The notes below the pieces were generated by a model. That model saw only the letters and a list, made by a program, of their open reading frames with translations. It made no database searches and had not been told where the DNA came from. From the NCBI RefSeq assembly GCF_011806575.1, contig NZ_JAATOO010000008.1:1-64000 (forward strand): DNA of 64,000 bases, given 5' to 3'. The stretch comes from Vibrio hepatarius (GTDB lineage Bacteria > Pseudomonadota > Gammaproteobacteria > Enterobacterales > Vibrionaceae). The position numbers were made by a program, and so were the translations under genes. This document shows positions 18,342 to 28,029 of this stretch, piece by piece. Numbering within the stretch: the stretch's first letter is position 1; each line of letters starts with the position of its first letter.

Positions 18342-20891
18342 ATGAATCGAATTACTTTGTGCGCGGCTAGTATCGCTATGGCGTTATCTGGCGCTGCGAT
18401 CGCAGCACCAACCGCTCCAAGCGTCGATGTATATGGCTCGAACAATTTACAGTTTTCCAAAATCGAACTCGCGATGGAAACGACTTCTGGCTACAACCAG
18501 ATGGTTAAGTACTTTGATGAAGCTGATATTAACGTAACGTTTAATCAGTGGAGTGGTACAACGGGCGACACTTACAAAATCTACTTTGATGGCGTAGAGG
18601 TGGCGACAGGCCCAATCTCTGGTAGCCAGACAACGGCAAATTTCAAATACGCTCAAGGCGGTCGTTACCAAATGACCATTGAAGCGTGTGATGCAACGGG
18701 TTGTAGCACCAGTGCTCCAGTTGAAATCGTCGTGGCAGACACTGACGGTTCTCACTTGAAGCCGCTAACAATGAACGTTGACCCGAACAACAAATCATAC
18801 AACACCGATCCAAATACGGTCGTGGGTACGTACTTTGTTGAGTGGGGCATCTATGGTCGTGAATACACTGTAGATAACATCCCAGCAGATAACCTGACGC
18901 ACATTCTGTACGGTTTTATCCCAGTGTGTGGCCCGAACGAATCGGTGAAATCGGTAGGTGGTAACAGCTTTAATGCGCTACAAACTGCGTGTCAGGGCGT
19001 AGCAGATTACGAAGTCGTCATCCACGATCCTTGGGCGGCTTACCAGAAGAGCTTCCCGCAAGCGGGTCATGAATACAGCTCGCCTATCAAAGGTAACTAC
19101 GCAATGCTGATGGCGCTTAAGCAGCGCAATCCTGATCTAAAAATCATTCCTTCCATTGGTGGCTGGACGCTATCAGACCCATTTTATGATTTTGTAGACA
19201 AAACCAAGCGTGACACGTTTGTCGCATCGGTTAAGAAGTTCCTAAATACGTGGAAGTTCTATGACGGTGTCGACATCGACTGGGAATTCCCTGGTGGCGG
19301 CGGTGCTGCGGCAGATAAAGGTGACCCGGTAAAAGATGGTCCAGCATACGTTGCATTGATGCGCGAATTGCGTGCAATGCTTGATGAGTTGGAAGCTGAA
19401 ACAGGCCGTACGTACGAGCTAACGTCAGCAATCGGTGTGGGTTACGACAAGATTGAAGACGTGAACTACGCAGATGCGATCCAGTACATGGATTACATCT
19501 TCGCGATGACTTACGATTTCTACGGCGGTTGGAACAACGTTCCTGGTCACCAGACCGCGTTGTACTGTGGCTCGTTTATGCGCCCTGGTCAGTGTGATGG
19601 CTCTGGTGTTGATGAAAGCGGTGTGCCTTACAAAGGTCCAGCTTACACAGCTGACAACGGTATCCAGCTTCTTCTTGCGCAAGGTGTTCCAGCGAACAAA
19701 CTGGTGCTAGGTACAGCCATGTACGGTCGTGGTTGGGAAGGTGTGACGCCTGCAACCCTAACTGATCCAACGGACCCAATGACAGGTACTGCGACAGGTA
19801 AACTGACGGGTACGAGTGCACAAGGTGTTTGGGAAGATGGCGTAATCGACTACAAAGGCATTAAGTCATTCATGTTGGGTGCGAATAACCAAGGCATCAA
19901 TGGTTTTGAATACGGTTACGATGCACAAGCGGAAGCACCTTGGGTATGGAACCGCACAACGGGTGAGTTGATCACTTTCGATGACGACCGTTCTGTGAAA
20001 GCGAAAGGCGCGTACGCACGTAGTCTTGGTCTAGCGGGTCTGTTCTCGTGGGAAATCGATGCGGACAACGGCGATATCCTTAATGCGATGCATGAAGGTC
20101 TAGCTGGTGGTTCAGTGACGCCTGCGAACCGTGCGCCAACAGCAAGTGCTGGTGCGGACGTAACAGTCGTTGGTCCTGCAAGTGTAAGCCTAGACGGCAG
20201 CGCTTCTAAAGACACTGATGGCACTATCGCGACTTACGCTTGGGAACAAGTGTCAGGTACAGCGGTAGCACTAACGGGCGCCAATGCAGCGGTTGCGAGC
20301 TTTGACGTAGCAGAAGTGACTCAGGTTGAAACGCTAACCTTTAAGTTGACAGTGACTGACAATGAAGGTGCGACAGCGTCTGATACGGTTGTTGTTACGG
20401 TGAACCCAGTTAATGTAACACCTGAAAACCAAGTGCCAGTTGCGGCTATCAATGCGCCTGCAAATGTTAACGCGGGTGATGTGGTAGTGGTTGATGCATC
20501 GGCTTCTACTGACGCAGATCAAGACGTGCTTACCTTTACTTGGGATGTTCCAGCAGGCATCGACGCAGTGGTTGACGGCGCAACAGTAAGCTTTGTTGCA
20601 GCAGAATACACACAAGATACGTCTTTGGCATTCACAGTGACAGTAAGTGACGGTAAAGCAAGTTCAACCGCCTCTGCGACAGTTGTGGTAGCGAAGAAAG
20701 TCACTGGCGGCGACCAATGTACTAACTTGTGGGATGCGACCATTGCTTACCCAACACCGGGCACTCAAGTGAGCTGGGCTGGTAAAGTTTGGGAAAACAA
20801 ATGGTATGCAAACGTGGGTGAAGACCCAACCAAGTCTGGTCAGTGGGGTGTTTGGAAAGAAGTTGGCCTAGCGAGCTGTTCAACAAACTAA
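18342..20891 (+). CDS. chiA: Secreted multidomain chitinase, GH18 (ChiA type)
   Basis: The enzyme endo-cleaves chitin outside the cell. From ATG 18342 (8 nt after GAGAG) it has 849 residues: a signal peptide to about residue 22 (GAAIAAP), a ChitinaseA-N immunoglobulin-like domain (about 23-140), a GH18 barrel with DGVDIDWEF where the catalytic Glu is residue 315, two PKD-like domains (about 590-690 and 695-785, each with DGSAS or DASAS) and a C-terminal CBM5/12 chitin-binding module with W-A-G-K-V-W-E-N. Glu315 and the length match the V. harveyi-type ChiA as I recall it. A TTG-started extension from 18327 is unlikely. GlcNAc from its products feeds NagB. Confidence 0.95.
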   Translation: MNRITLCAASIAMALSGAAIAAPTAPSVDVYGSNNLQFSKIELAMETTSGYNQMVKYFDEADINVTFNQWSGTTGDTYKIYFDGVEVATGPISGSQTTANFKYAQGGRYQMTIEACDATGCSTSAPVEIVVADTDGSHLKPLTMNVDPNNKSYNTDPNTVVGTYFVEWGIYGREYTVDNIPADNLTHILYGFIPVCGPNESVKSVGGNSFNALQTACQGVADYEVVIHDPWAAYQKSFPQAGHEYSSPIKGNYAMLMALKQRNPDLKIIPSIGGWTLSDPFYDFVDKTKRDTFVASVKKFLNTWKFYDGVDIDWEFPGGGGAAADKGDPVKDGPAYVALMRELRAMLDELEAETGRTYELTSAIGVGYDKIEDVNYADAIQYMDYIFAMTYDFYGGWNNVPGHQTALYCGSFMRPGQCDGSGVDESGVPYKGPAYTADNGIQLLLAQGVPANKLVLGTAMYGRGWEGVTPATLTDPTDPMTGTATGKLTGTSAQGVWEDGVIDYKGIKSFMLGANNQGINGFEYGYDAQAEAPWVWNRTTGELITFDDDRSVKAKGAYARSLGLAGLFSWEIDADNGDILNAMHEGLAGGSVTPANRAPTASAGADVTVVGPASVSLDGSASKDTDGTIATYAWEQVSGTAVALTGANAAVASFDVAEVTQVETLTFKLTVTDNEGATASDTVVVTVNPVNVTPENQVPVAAINAPANVNAGDVVVVDASASTDADQDVLTFTWDVPAGIDAVVDGATVSFVAAEYTQDTSLAFTVTVSDGKASSTASATVVVAKKVTGGDQCTNLWDATIAYPTPGTQVSWAGKVWENKWYANVGEDPTKSGQWGVWKEVGLASCSTN

Positions 20892-20925
20892 TCGCTAAGT
20901 AGTATCCTAATCATGGAGCAATAAG

Positions 20926-20959
20926 AAAAAGCCATTCAGAGTAATCTGAATGGCTTTTA
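20926..20959. terminator. Bidirectional terminator between chiA and lapB
   Basis: AAAAGCCATTCAGA and TCTGAATGGCTTTT form a 14-bp stem with a GTAA loop. Confidence 0.9.
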
Positions 20960-20989
20960 TTTTGTCTGCTGTTTTTGCGAAAGAACAGG

Positions 20990-23104
20990 CTAGTTGACCG
21001 CGCGAACTTTGCCTTGTTTGAGGTTATTGAGCACTTCTGCTTTTGGACCGTCAGCAATCACACACCCTTTTTCCATCACAATCACACGGTCAACGACATC
21101 GAGCATCGAGGTTTTGTGTGTAATCAGAATCAGCGTTTCAGTCGATTTTAACTGAGCAAGCTGCTGCTTGATGTGCATTTCAGAGCGGTTGTCCATGGCG
21201 CTGGTGGGTTCGTCCATCAATAACACCGGCGGACGACCTAACAGTGCGCGGGCAATAGTGACCGCTTGACGTTGTCCACCTGACAATAACATACCGCCTT
21301 CACCGACTTGACGCTCCAGACCGGCTGGGTCTTGTTGGGTAAATACGGTAACTCCAGCGCGGTTTGCTGCGTCCATTACATCGCGATCGTCGGCTAACGG
21401 ACGGCCAAGGGTGATGTTGTCGCGAATGGAACCGTAAAACAGTTGGCTATCTTGCGGAACACAACCGATGTTGCGGCGGATATCAATATGGTGAAGTTGC
21501 TGAATATCGGTGTCATCGATACGCACATGACCTTCAGTTGGTTGATACAAGCCCATGATTAATCGTTCAAGTGTGGTTTTACCGGAACCGATACGACCGA
21601 TGATCGCCACTTTTTCGCCTGCATTGATGGTCAAGCTCAAATCACGTACTGAAGCGATTGGCGAATCTGGATAGTGAAAAGTCACTTTATCCAGCTCAAT
21701 TTTACCGTGAACGATTGGGCGGTGAATGTAGCGTTTACCTTCTTCCTGCTCGTCCGGCATCGACATTACTTGTTCGATGATGGTCATCGACGACTTCGCT
21801 TGGTTGTAGCGGGTCGAGAGCAAAGATAATTGCACCATAGGACCGATTGCACGGCCGCTCAACATCGTCGCGGCAATCAAGCCACCCATAGTGAGTTCGC
21901 CTTCTGCAATCAGGTAAACACCGAAAATGATCATGCCGACGTTAGACGCTTGTTGGACAAATCCCGCGGTATTTTGGATACCGTCAGTGATTCGACGGCT
22001 TTTGATATTCCAGTTTGCCATGTGCGCCACGGCTTCTTCCCAGCGGAACTGGAATTGGCTTTGTGCGCCAAACAGCTTCACGGTTTCCAGCCCGGCGAGA
22101 CTCTCAATAAGGTTGGCATACTTCTGCGACGCGAGGCGTGAACCTTCTTCTATAGTGTGGCGTAGCGGGCCTTGAATCAGCAGCGAGTAAACGACCAAAA
22201 TCAGCACGCCACAGATTGGAACAAGTACGATGTTGCCGGCCATCAGCCAAATCAGCAGCAGGAATAGCACCGCAAAAGGTAAATCGATCAACGAACCGAT
22301 GGTGGCTGATGTAAAGAACTCTCGAATTGATTCGAACTCTTGCAAGTGGCGGGCGAATGCACCGACTGACGGCGGTCTCGCTTCCATTCGAATTCCCATC
22401 ACTTTACTGAACAGTTTGGAGGAGATCAGAATATCGGACTTCTTTCCTGCTACGTCGATAAAGTAGCTGCGCAGCAACTTGAGCACTAGGTCGAACAAGA
22501 AGATCACAAAGATGCCGCTCGCCAACACCCATAAGGTTTCAAACGCAAGATTGGGTACCACTTTGTCGTAAACCAAGCGGGTAAACATCGGGGCGGCGAC
22601 CGCGAAGAGGTTGATCAGGATTGAAGCGATCAATACGTCACGGTAAATGTGCTTAGATTGCCAGATCGTACCCCAAAACCAGTGACCTTGTTTGGTTTTG
22701 AGAATTTCTGGTGAACGTTCGTCATAGCGGAACTGTTTTTTGACCAGAAAGTAGCGACCGGTGTATTGCTCGTTGAGGTCGCCCAAGGTCATCGAAATCG
22801 GTACTAGACCTGATTCTCCGGTGACAATTTCCGCCTCGCCAGTGTCTTTATTGACGCTATTGAGAACGCACGCGTCGCCCCCTTTGAGGATTAATACCAC
22901 TGGGAGTACCAGTTGCGAGATCTTATCCAGTTCAGCGCGGTTTTCTTTTGCAACTAATCCCGCGCGCTCGGCTGAGCGAGGGAAGAGAAACGGCGTGAGC
23001 TTGCCATCGGTCAATGGCAAGCCGTTAATCAGGGCTTCTGGTGAGTTTGCTAAACCATAGTAGCGGCTCACGTAGATAAGCGAATTTAATAGCGGATCCT
23101 GCAT
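20990..23104 (-). CDS. lapB: Type I secretion ABC transporter, LapB type
   Basis: The 704-residue inner-membrane exporter has an N-terminal peptidase-C39-like domain that lacks the catalytic Cys (about residues 1-130), a membrane domain with five or six spans (about 155-430) and an ATPase domain: Walker A GRIGSGKTT, signature LSGGQRQ, Walker [13 protein letters not shown], and the switch His in LITHKTS. A cysteine-less C39-like domain is typical of transporters for large RTX adhesins. It is last in the lapC-lapG-lapD-lapB cluster, 21 nt after lapD, so it probably secretes a LapA-like adhesin. No adhesin or TolC gene lies in the window. Confidence 0.9.
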   Translation of the reverse strand: MQDPLLNSLIYVSRYYGLANSPEALINGLPLTDGKLTPFLFPRSAERAGLVAKENRAELDKISQLVLPVVLILKGGDACVLNSVNKDTGEAEIVTGESGLVPISMTLGDLNEQYTGRYFLVKKQFRYDERSPEILKTKQGHWFWGTIWQSKHIYRDVLIASILINLFAVAAPMFTRLVYDKVVPNLAFETLWVLASGIFVIFLFDLVLKLLRSYFIDVAGKKSDILISSKLFSKVMGIRMEARPPSVGAFARHLQEFESIREFFTSATIGSLIDLPFAVLFLLLIWLMAGNIVLVPICGVLILVVYSLLIQGPLRHTIEEGSRLASQKYANLIESLAGLETVKLFGAQSQFQFRWEEAVAHMANWNIKSRRITDGIQNTAGFVQQASNVGMIIFGVYLIAEGELTMGGLIAATMLSGRAIGPMVQLSLLSTRYNQAKSSMTIIEQVMSMPDEQEEGKRYIHRPIVHGKIELDKVTFHYPDSPIASVRDLSLTINAGEKVAIIGRIGSGKTTLERLIMGLYQPTEGHVRIDDTDIQQLHHIDIRRNIGCVPQDSQLFYGSIRDNITLGRPLADDRDVMDAANRAGVTVFTQQDPAGLERQVGEGGMLLSGGQRQAVTIARALLGRPPVLLMDEPTSAMDNRSEMHIKQQLAQLKSTETLILITHKTSMLDVVDRVIVMEKGCVIADGPKAEVLNNLKQGKVRAVN

Positions 23105-23125
23105 GCTATCTATACCTTTGAACTG

Positions 23126-25036
23126 TTATTTATCTACGATAAAGCCTTGGAAGACTTCAATAAAGTGCTCAGACAAGAAGTCTAACTGAGTTTGTGTCTC
23201 GACTCGTGATGCGATAGTCGTAATTCCTAAGTTGTGCGCCGTTCTTGAAATCGACGTGAGGGTAAACTTCTGCTTCTCATCATCAAGGTGGTGCGTGTAG
23301 AGGTAATCAAGCTTCACGTAAGCCGGACGGAACTCATTGATGTAATCAAGTGATTGGAAATGACGACCGTAGTTATCGACACCAAAGTCGGCACCCGCAG
23401 CACGAACTGCGTTACAGAACAGTGCAGTGTGGTGTGGAGAGTTGATAAAGCAGCTTTCTGGGATTTCGAAATGCAGTAACGGCGCTTCATCTTTGTGTTT
23501 GTTAAGCAGTTGCGCTACCCACCGGATAAAGCTCGGCTGAGAAATACTGCTTTGCGCGATGTTGATCGCCAGTGGTTCGCTAACGCCACCAGCAGAGATG
23601 CGTTTGACCATCGACTCAATAACGTATTCATCGAAAATATGGCTGGCATTAAGTTGCTCAAGTGCAAACAGGTATTGGTTAGCGCTGAAGCGTTCGCCAT
23701 CTTTTTCAATCGCAGAGAAGACTTCGCGGTGGTATGGCTGACCCCAACTGTTGTTCGCCGCCTGAAGACGGAACGTAACCCAATCGTTGCTGATCGCTTC
23801 TTCCACCAAGTTCTTCCATTGCTGTTTACCTTTGATGGTCGTGCTGTTGGAGTCGGTGAGGTAACCGTAAGTCAGCTCTGGATTTGTCTTAGCATTTGCC
23901 AGTGCGTTATCCAGCATAGCAAGGATTTCGCCCGTCTTTTTCTTCTCTTCGCTGTGTACTACACCAAGAGCAACATTGGATGTCGCCATACCTGTTGGAT
24001 CAGCGTTGATGTCTTGAACGAAGGTGATGATGCTATCGGCCATAAGCTTAAGCTCGGTATCGTCCATGTTCGGCAAAATGAAACCAAATTCTTCGGTCGA
24101 AATACGCGCAGAGACCAATCCTGGCGAAGTTAACGACACTTTAAGGTGGTCGGCTAATTCACGAACTTTGCCGTCACCCGCCTCGTACCCTTTCTCTTCG
24201 TACAGTTCGCGGATAAAGCTTGCTTCAAGAATCGCAACGCCACCGATCCCGCCTTCGTTTAGCCATGAGTTCAATTGACTCATGTAGTACGCACGGTTAC
24301 CCAGACCGGATACCGGGTCAATGTAAGCACGTTCACGCAATTGCTGCGCTTCTTTTGCTTGTGCTTTGAACGACTTTTCTAGCTGAGAAGACATGCTGTT
24401 GATGCCGTCTACCACGTAAATAAGATCTTGAGTCGCTGGGCGTGGCAATGGGTCACCAAACTGGTTACGCGCGACTTGTTCCATTTTGGTCACGATAAGC
24501 TGCAGCGGGCGCAGTGCTCGGCGCAAGATAAACGAAATAGCCAGAAGACCAATCAACATGATGAAACTGAAAGCAATGAGCAGACGTTCAAACGCCGACC
24601 AAAGCTGGGTGTAGGCATCCCCAGTGTGGCTGACAATTTCAACTTCTGCTAACTGCATCCAACCACTCGTGACAACACGGCGGTCATGGATTCGCTCGAA
24701 TAGATTTAGGTTGGTAAACCACTTAGGTACATCAATCGGTTGTACCGGGTATGTACGGATGATTTCTTCACCTGAGTCGAGGAAAATCAGTCTCACTACA
24801 GAATAGCTACTGCCGTCGAACAGCGCATTAATGACTGACTCCACCGCCACCGTATCCTTATCTTCAAGATAAGGTGCAAGGGCAAGGCCCACGGTATTGA
24901 TGGTGTTGTTTACTTCCGAGCGTTGTTGCTGGATGAGGTTATTGCGCGTGGTGTTGAATTCGATGATAAAGACCGAAATCAACAGCATCAAAATAACCGC
25001 AATCATGCCAGCGACAAGTTGTTTATATAATGTCAT
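23126..25036 (-). CDS. lapD: LapD-type c-di-GMP receptor (degenerate GGDEF-EAL)
   Basis: The 636-residue inner-membrane protein has a membrane helix (about 6-28), a periplasmic LapD/MoxY-like domain (about 29-150, with SGWMQLAEVEI), a second helix (about 152-172), a HAMP segment, then GGDEF and EAL domains. Both domains look inactive: the GGDEF site reads S-T-E-E-F and the EAL motif reads E-V-F. This is the LapD pattern. Binding of c-di-GMP to the dead EAL domain lets the periplasmic domain hold LapG, which keeps the adhesin on the surface. It starts 5 nt after lapG, so they are coupled. Confidence 0.92.
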   Translation of the reverse strand: MTLYKQLVAGMIAVILMLLISVFIIEFNTTRNNLIQQQRSEVNNTINTVGLALAPYLEDKDTVAVESVINALFDGSSYSVVRLIFLDSGEEIIRTYPVQPIDVPKWFTNLNLFERIHDRRVVTSGWMQLAEVEIVSHTGDAYTQLWSAFERLLIAFSFIMLIGLLAISFILRRALRPLQLIVTKMEQVARNQFGDPLPRPATQDLIYVVDGINSMSSQLEKSFKAQAKEAQQLRERAYIDPVSGLGNRAYYMSQLNSWLNEGGIGGVAILEASFIRELYEEKGYEAGDGKVRELADHLKVSLTSPGLVSARISTEEFGFILPNMDDTELKLMADSIITFVQDINADPTGMATSNVALGVVHSEEKKKTGEILAMLDNALANAKTNPELTYGYLTDSNSTTIKGKQQWKNLVEEAISNDWVTFRLQAANNSWGQPYHREVFSAIEKDGERFSANQYLFALEQLNASHIFDEYVIESMVKRISAGGVSEPLAINIAQSSISQPSFIRWVAQLLNKHKDEAPLLHFEIPESCFINSPHHTALFCNAVRAAGADFGVDNYGRHFQSLDYINEFRPAYVKLDYLYTHHLDDEKQKFTLTSISRTAHNLGITTIASRVETQTQLDFLSEHFIEVFQGFIVDK

Positions 25037-25041
25037 ATTGC

Positions 25042-25704
25042 CTACTCATCATAATTGATAATGGGTTTCTGTAGTTTGAGTGATTTTTCACGGGCGCGAA
25101 GGTCATTCCATAAACTTAAGCGAGATGACTTTCCTGCCAACTGTCCTTGTTTCGACTTCATTAACCACAAGTTTTGACCATTAAAGCTGTATATCGGCAG
25201 CAGGTCGCGGCGCTTAGATGCGCGAATAATTTCCGGGTTAATGTTATCGAGTAGAATCGGTTCTGAACTTGGTGTCGCATAGTACGCTAAAACCATATGA
25301 AATTGATTTAATTCGATCGCTTTAACGTACACAAGGCGCAATTTCTTATCTGACACGCCCAGCTCTAGCAGCGAGAAATACTTGGCGATGGTAAAGTCTT
25401 CACAATCGCCGGCGTTACTGCCAAGGAATTCAAGTGGGGTCGCCCAGTAGTCATTCTTTCCCCATAGCTGGTCATCGTTGACGAAATTCAGTTGGTTAAA
25501 GAAGTTGTTCACTCGGGTGAGTTTTTCGCTTTCAGACAAGCCGCTGTAATCCGACATTTTTTGTCGCCAAGTTTCTACTCTGCGGCCTGCTCTATCACCG
25601 TAAGTATTGCGCACAGCATCCACCCAACGCTGCTCTTGGGAGTTAAGCGCAAGCGAGGTTGTCGGTGCTGCTAACAGCAGTAGAACCGCAAGTACGTATT
25701 TCAT
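25042..25704 (-). CDS. lapG: LapG-type periplasmic cysteine protease
   Basis: The 220-residue protein has a signal peptide (to about LALN, residue 21) and is a transglutaminase-like cysteine proteinase. The triad is in place: Cys101 in AGDCEDFT, His136 in QFHMVLAY and Asp153 in ILLDNINPE. The spacing is close to that of Pseudomonas LapG as I recall it. When c-di-GMP falls, LapG is freed from LapD and cuts the N-terminal di-alanine motif of the adhesin, releasing the biofilm. It sits between lapC and lapD on the same strand. Confidence 0.93.
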   Translation of the reverse strand: MKYVLAVLLLLAAPTTSLALNSQEQRWVDAVRNTYGDRAGRRVETWRQKMSDYSGLSESEKLTRVNNFFNQLNFVNDDQLWGKNDYWATPLEFLGSNAGDCEDFTIAKYFSLLELGVSDKKLRLVYVKAIELNQFHMVLAYYATPSSEPILLDNINPEIIRASKRRDLLPIYSFNGQNLWLMKSKQGQLAGKSSRLSLWNDLRAREKSLKLQKPIINYDE

Positions 25705-25758
25705 CTGACGTTAAGTCACAGTCGGGACAAACAGGTGTGTGGTCTCATAGCGTTTTTG

Positions 25759-27150
25759 TCACTCCTTGAGGGCGTTGTTACGCGCACTTAAAATTGGTTT
25801 TAATAAGTATTCCATTACGGTTCGCTTACCCGTAATGATATCCACCGATGCGGTCATACCTGGAATAATCGGTAGAGAGCTATCTTTATTAAGGCTTGTC
25901 TCTTTTGTCCTAACTCGAACCAAATAGAAGCTGTTGCCTTCTTCATCTGTTGTGGTGTCGGCACTGATGTGCTCAAGCGTGCCTTCCAAACCACCGTACT
26001 TGGTAAAATCATAGGCAGTAAATTTGACGATCGCAGGTAAGTCTGGACGTAAGAATGCGATGTCTTGTGGGGCAATTTTCGCTTCGACCAACAAGGTATC
26101 TTCACTCGGTACAATTTCTACAATGTCCATCCCTGGTTGGATTACGCCACCGACTGTGTTGATGTTGAGTGTTTTTACTGTTCCCGTCACTGGCGAGGTA
26201 ACAATGGTTCGGTTAACTCGGTCTTCTAGGCCGACCGCTGACTCGGTTAGTGCCGAGAGCTTGTCTTGTGCTTGGTTGAGCTTTTCTTGTTGCTCAGAGC
26301 GGAATTTTTGCGCCACGTCGATACGGTTTAGCACCGATTCACGAATCGCCGACTCCAACACCGGGATCTTGAGCTCACTCGAAGTCAGTTCGCGGCGCGT
26401 ATCGTTGACTTGGCGTTGCAACTTAAGCAGTTCAATTCTTGGTACTACACCTTCGTCAGCAAGTGGTTTGGTTATTTCGAGCTCTTTGCGTGCGTAGCGG
26501 TAGCTGTCGCGTAAGTTACGCACTCTCGCCTGAATTTCGACCAAGTCTTGTCGCTTCTGCTTTACCTGCTGGTCAATAAGTGAAAGCTCATTGCGCAGTT
26601 TGTTCAGGTCCTGTCTATATTCAGCACGTTGGCGAGAGACCAATGTTGGGTAGTTTTGGGCAAACTCTTCAGGAAAATCGAGCTTCTCGACATTGAGTAC
26701 CACATTTTTTTGCCACTGCTCTGCTTGCGCTTCTTCATGGATTTCGACGCTTTCCATAGACGCAGACAACTGATACACATTGGCTTTTAAATTCGCCACT
26801 TGTTGCTCGCGTTCACGAAAGTCTGAGCGAAAGCGCGTGTCATCGATAAGAAGCAGTTGCTGACCTTTCTGTACCTGTTGGCCTTCTCTCACCAAAATTT
26901 CTTTGACTAAGCCCCCTTCGAGGTTTTGTACAACCTGCACTTGTGAAGACGGTACAACCTTACCCTGACCGACAGTCACTTTGTCGATTTGAGCCCAAGA
27001 AGACCATCCTGCGGCGAGGATAAAAAAGATCACCATTACCCAAAGCATCAATCTTGCATTGTTTGGGGTATTTAGCAGTAGCGCAGCCGTTTTATCGTCG
27101 ACATACTCTAACTCGGAGGGAGTAAGCTTGTTATAGCTGCTCTTACTCAT
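25759..27150 (-). CDS. lapC: Type I secretion membrane-fusion protein, LapC type
   Basis: The 463-residue HlyD-family adaptor has a cytoplasmic N-terminus (about 30 residues), one membrane helix (about residues 33-52), a lipoyl half-motif near VVQNLEGGLVKEILVREGQ, a long periplasmic coiled-coil hairpin (about 120-290), the second lipoyl half (VTGTVKTLNINTVGGVIQPG) and a C-terminal beta-barrel domain with PGMTASVDI. It links the inner-membrane ABC exporter LapB to an outer-membrane TolC-like channel. It is the first gene of the cluster, with its promoter in the 211-nt gap divergent from pdxH. Confidence 0.92.
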   Translation of the reverse strand: MSKSSYNKLTPSELEYVDDKTAALLLNTPNNARLMLWVMVIFFILAAGWSSWAQIDKVTVGQGKVVPSSQVQVVQNLEGGLVKEILVREGQQVQKGQQLLLIDDTRFRSDFREREQQVANLKANVYQLSASMESVEIHEEAQAEQWQKNVVLNVEKLDFPEEFAQNYPTLVSRQRAEYRQDLNKLRNELSLIDQQVKQKRQDLVEIQARVRNLRDSYRYARKELEITKPLADEGVVPRIELLKLQRQVNDTRRELTSSELKIPVLESAIRESVLNRIDVAQKFRSEQQEKLNQAQDKLSALTESAVGLEDRVNRTIVTSPVTGTVKTLNINTVGGVIQPGMDIVEIVPSEDTLLVEAKIAPQDIAFLRPDLPAIVKFTAYDFTKYGGLEGTLEHISADTTTDEEGNSFYLVRVRTKETSLNKDSSLPIIPGMTASVDIITGKRTVMEYLLKPILSARNNALKE

Positions 27151-27361
27151 TGATGATCCTTGTGAATAGAAGTTATTTAATTGATTTTATTACTGACTAC
27201 AAAAAATGTTAAGAACTTGCTGTTAGAATAGTGCTTTGAAGTCGTTTTAATCACGAAACAGTGCAATTAATAGGTTGAGTGTAGCTTTTCTGAAGAGGTA
27301 GGCACTTGAGTTCTAGGTTGATTGGGCGCACAATCAGCCAAAAAATTAGCGAGGAGATAAG

Positions 27362-27997
27362 ATGGAACTTGAAGATATTCGCCGTGAGTACACAAAAGGT
27401 GGCCTGAGAAGAAAAGATCTTCTGCCAGATCCTATCGCTCAGTTTGACCTTTGGTTGAAGCAAGCGGTTGAAGCCAAGTTAACCGACCCAACTGCGATGA
27501 CAGTGGCGACAGTCGATAACACTGGTCAACCATTTCAACGTATTGTGCTGCTAAAGCACGTAGACCAAGATGGTTTTGTGTTTTACACCAATTTAGGTAG
27601 CCGAAAAGCGCATCAGATTGAAGGTAACTCGAAAGTAAGCCTTCACTTTCCGTGGCATCCTCTAGAGCGCCAAGTGCACATTACGGGTGTGGCAGAAAAG
27701 CTGTCGATGGTTGAGAACATGAAATACTTTTCATCGCGACCAAAAGAGAGTCAACTTGCGGCGATTGCCAGTAAACAAAGTAGCCGCATTTCCGCACGTG
27801 GTGTGCTGGAAGGTAAATTCCTCGAACTTAAGCAGAAGTTTGAAAAAGGTGAGATTCCTGTGCCTAGTTTCTGGGGTGGATTCAGAATCAAACCTACGTC
27901 GATTGAATTTTGGCAAGGTGGTGAACACCGTCTGCATGACCGATTCTTGTTCTCTAAAGACGACGGTCACTGGGACATTGACCGCCTAGCGCCATAA
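27362..27997 (+). CDS. pdxH: Pyridoxamine 5'-phosphate oxidase
   Basis: PdxH is an FMN enzyme that makes pyridoxal phosphate from PNP or PMP. The 211 residues include [18 protein letters not shown] (FMN-binding), [10 protein letters not shown], the [15 protein letters not shown] core and the C-terminal [23 protein letters not shown] signature. The start follows GAGGAGATAAG. It is monocistronic and converges on the PAS-LuxR gene, whose stop codon is inside the shared hairpin. Confidence 0.96.
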   Translation: MELEDIRREYTKGGLRRKDLLPDPIAQFDLWLKQAVEAKLTDPTAMTVATVDNTGQPFQRIVLLKHVDQDGFVFYTNLGSRKAHQIEGNSKVSLHFPWHPLERQVHITGVAEKLSMVENMKYFSSRPKESQLAAIASKQSSRISARGVLEGKFLELKQKFEKGEIPVPSFWGGFRIKPTSIEFWQGGEHRLHDRFLFSKDDGHWDIDRLAP

Positions 27998-28004
27998 CTT
28001 GCTC

Positions 28005-28029
28005 AATACGCCGCTTTATGCGGCGTATT
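28005..28029. terminator. Hairpin between pdxH and luxR-type gene
   Basis: AATACGCCGC and GCGGCGTATT form a perfect 10-bp stem with a 5-nt loop. No T run follows, and the stem overlaps the last codons of the minus-strand gene. Confidence 0.55.

Noticed and set aside
23495..24133. Long plus-strand frame opposite lapD (212 codons)
   Set aside because: It lies fully antisense to a well-supported conserved gene and has no recognisable domain or ribosome binding site.
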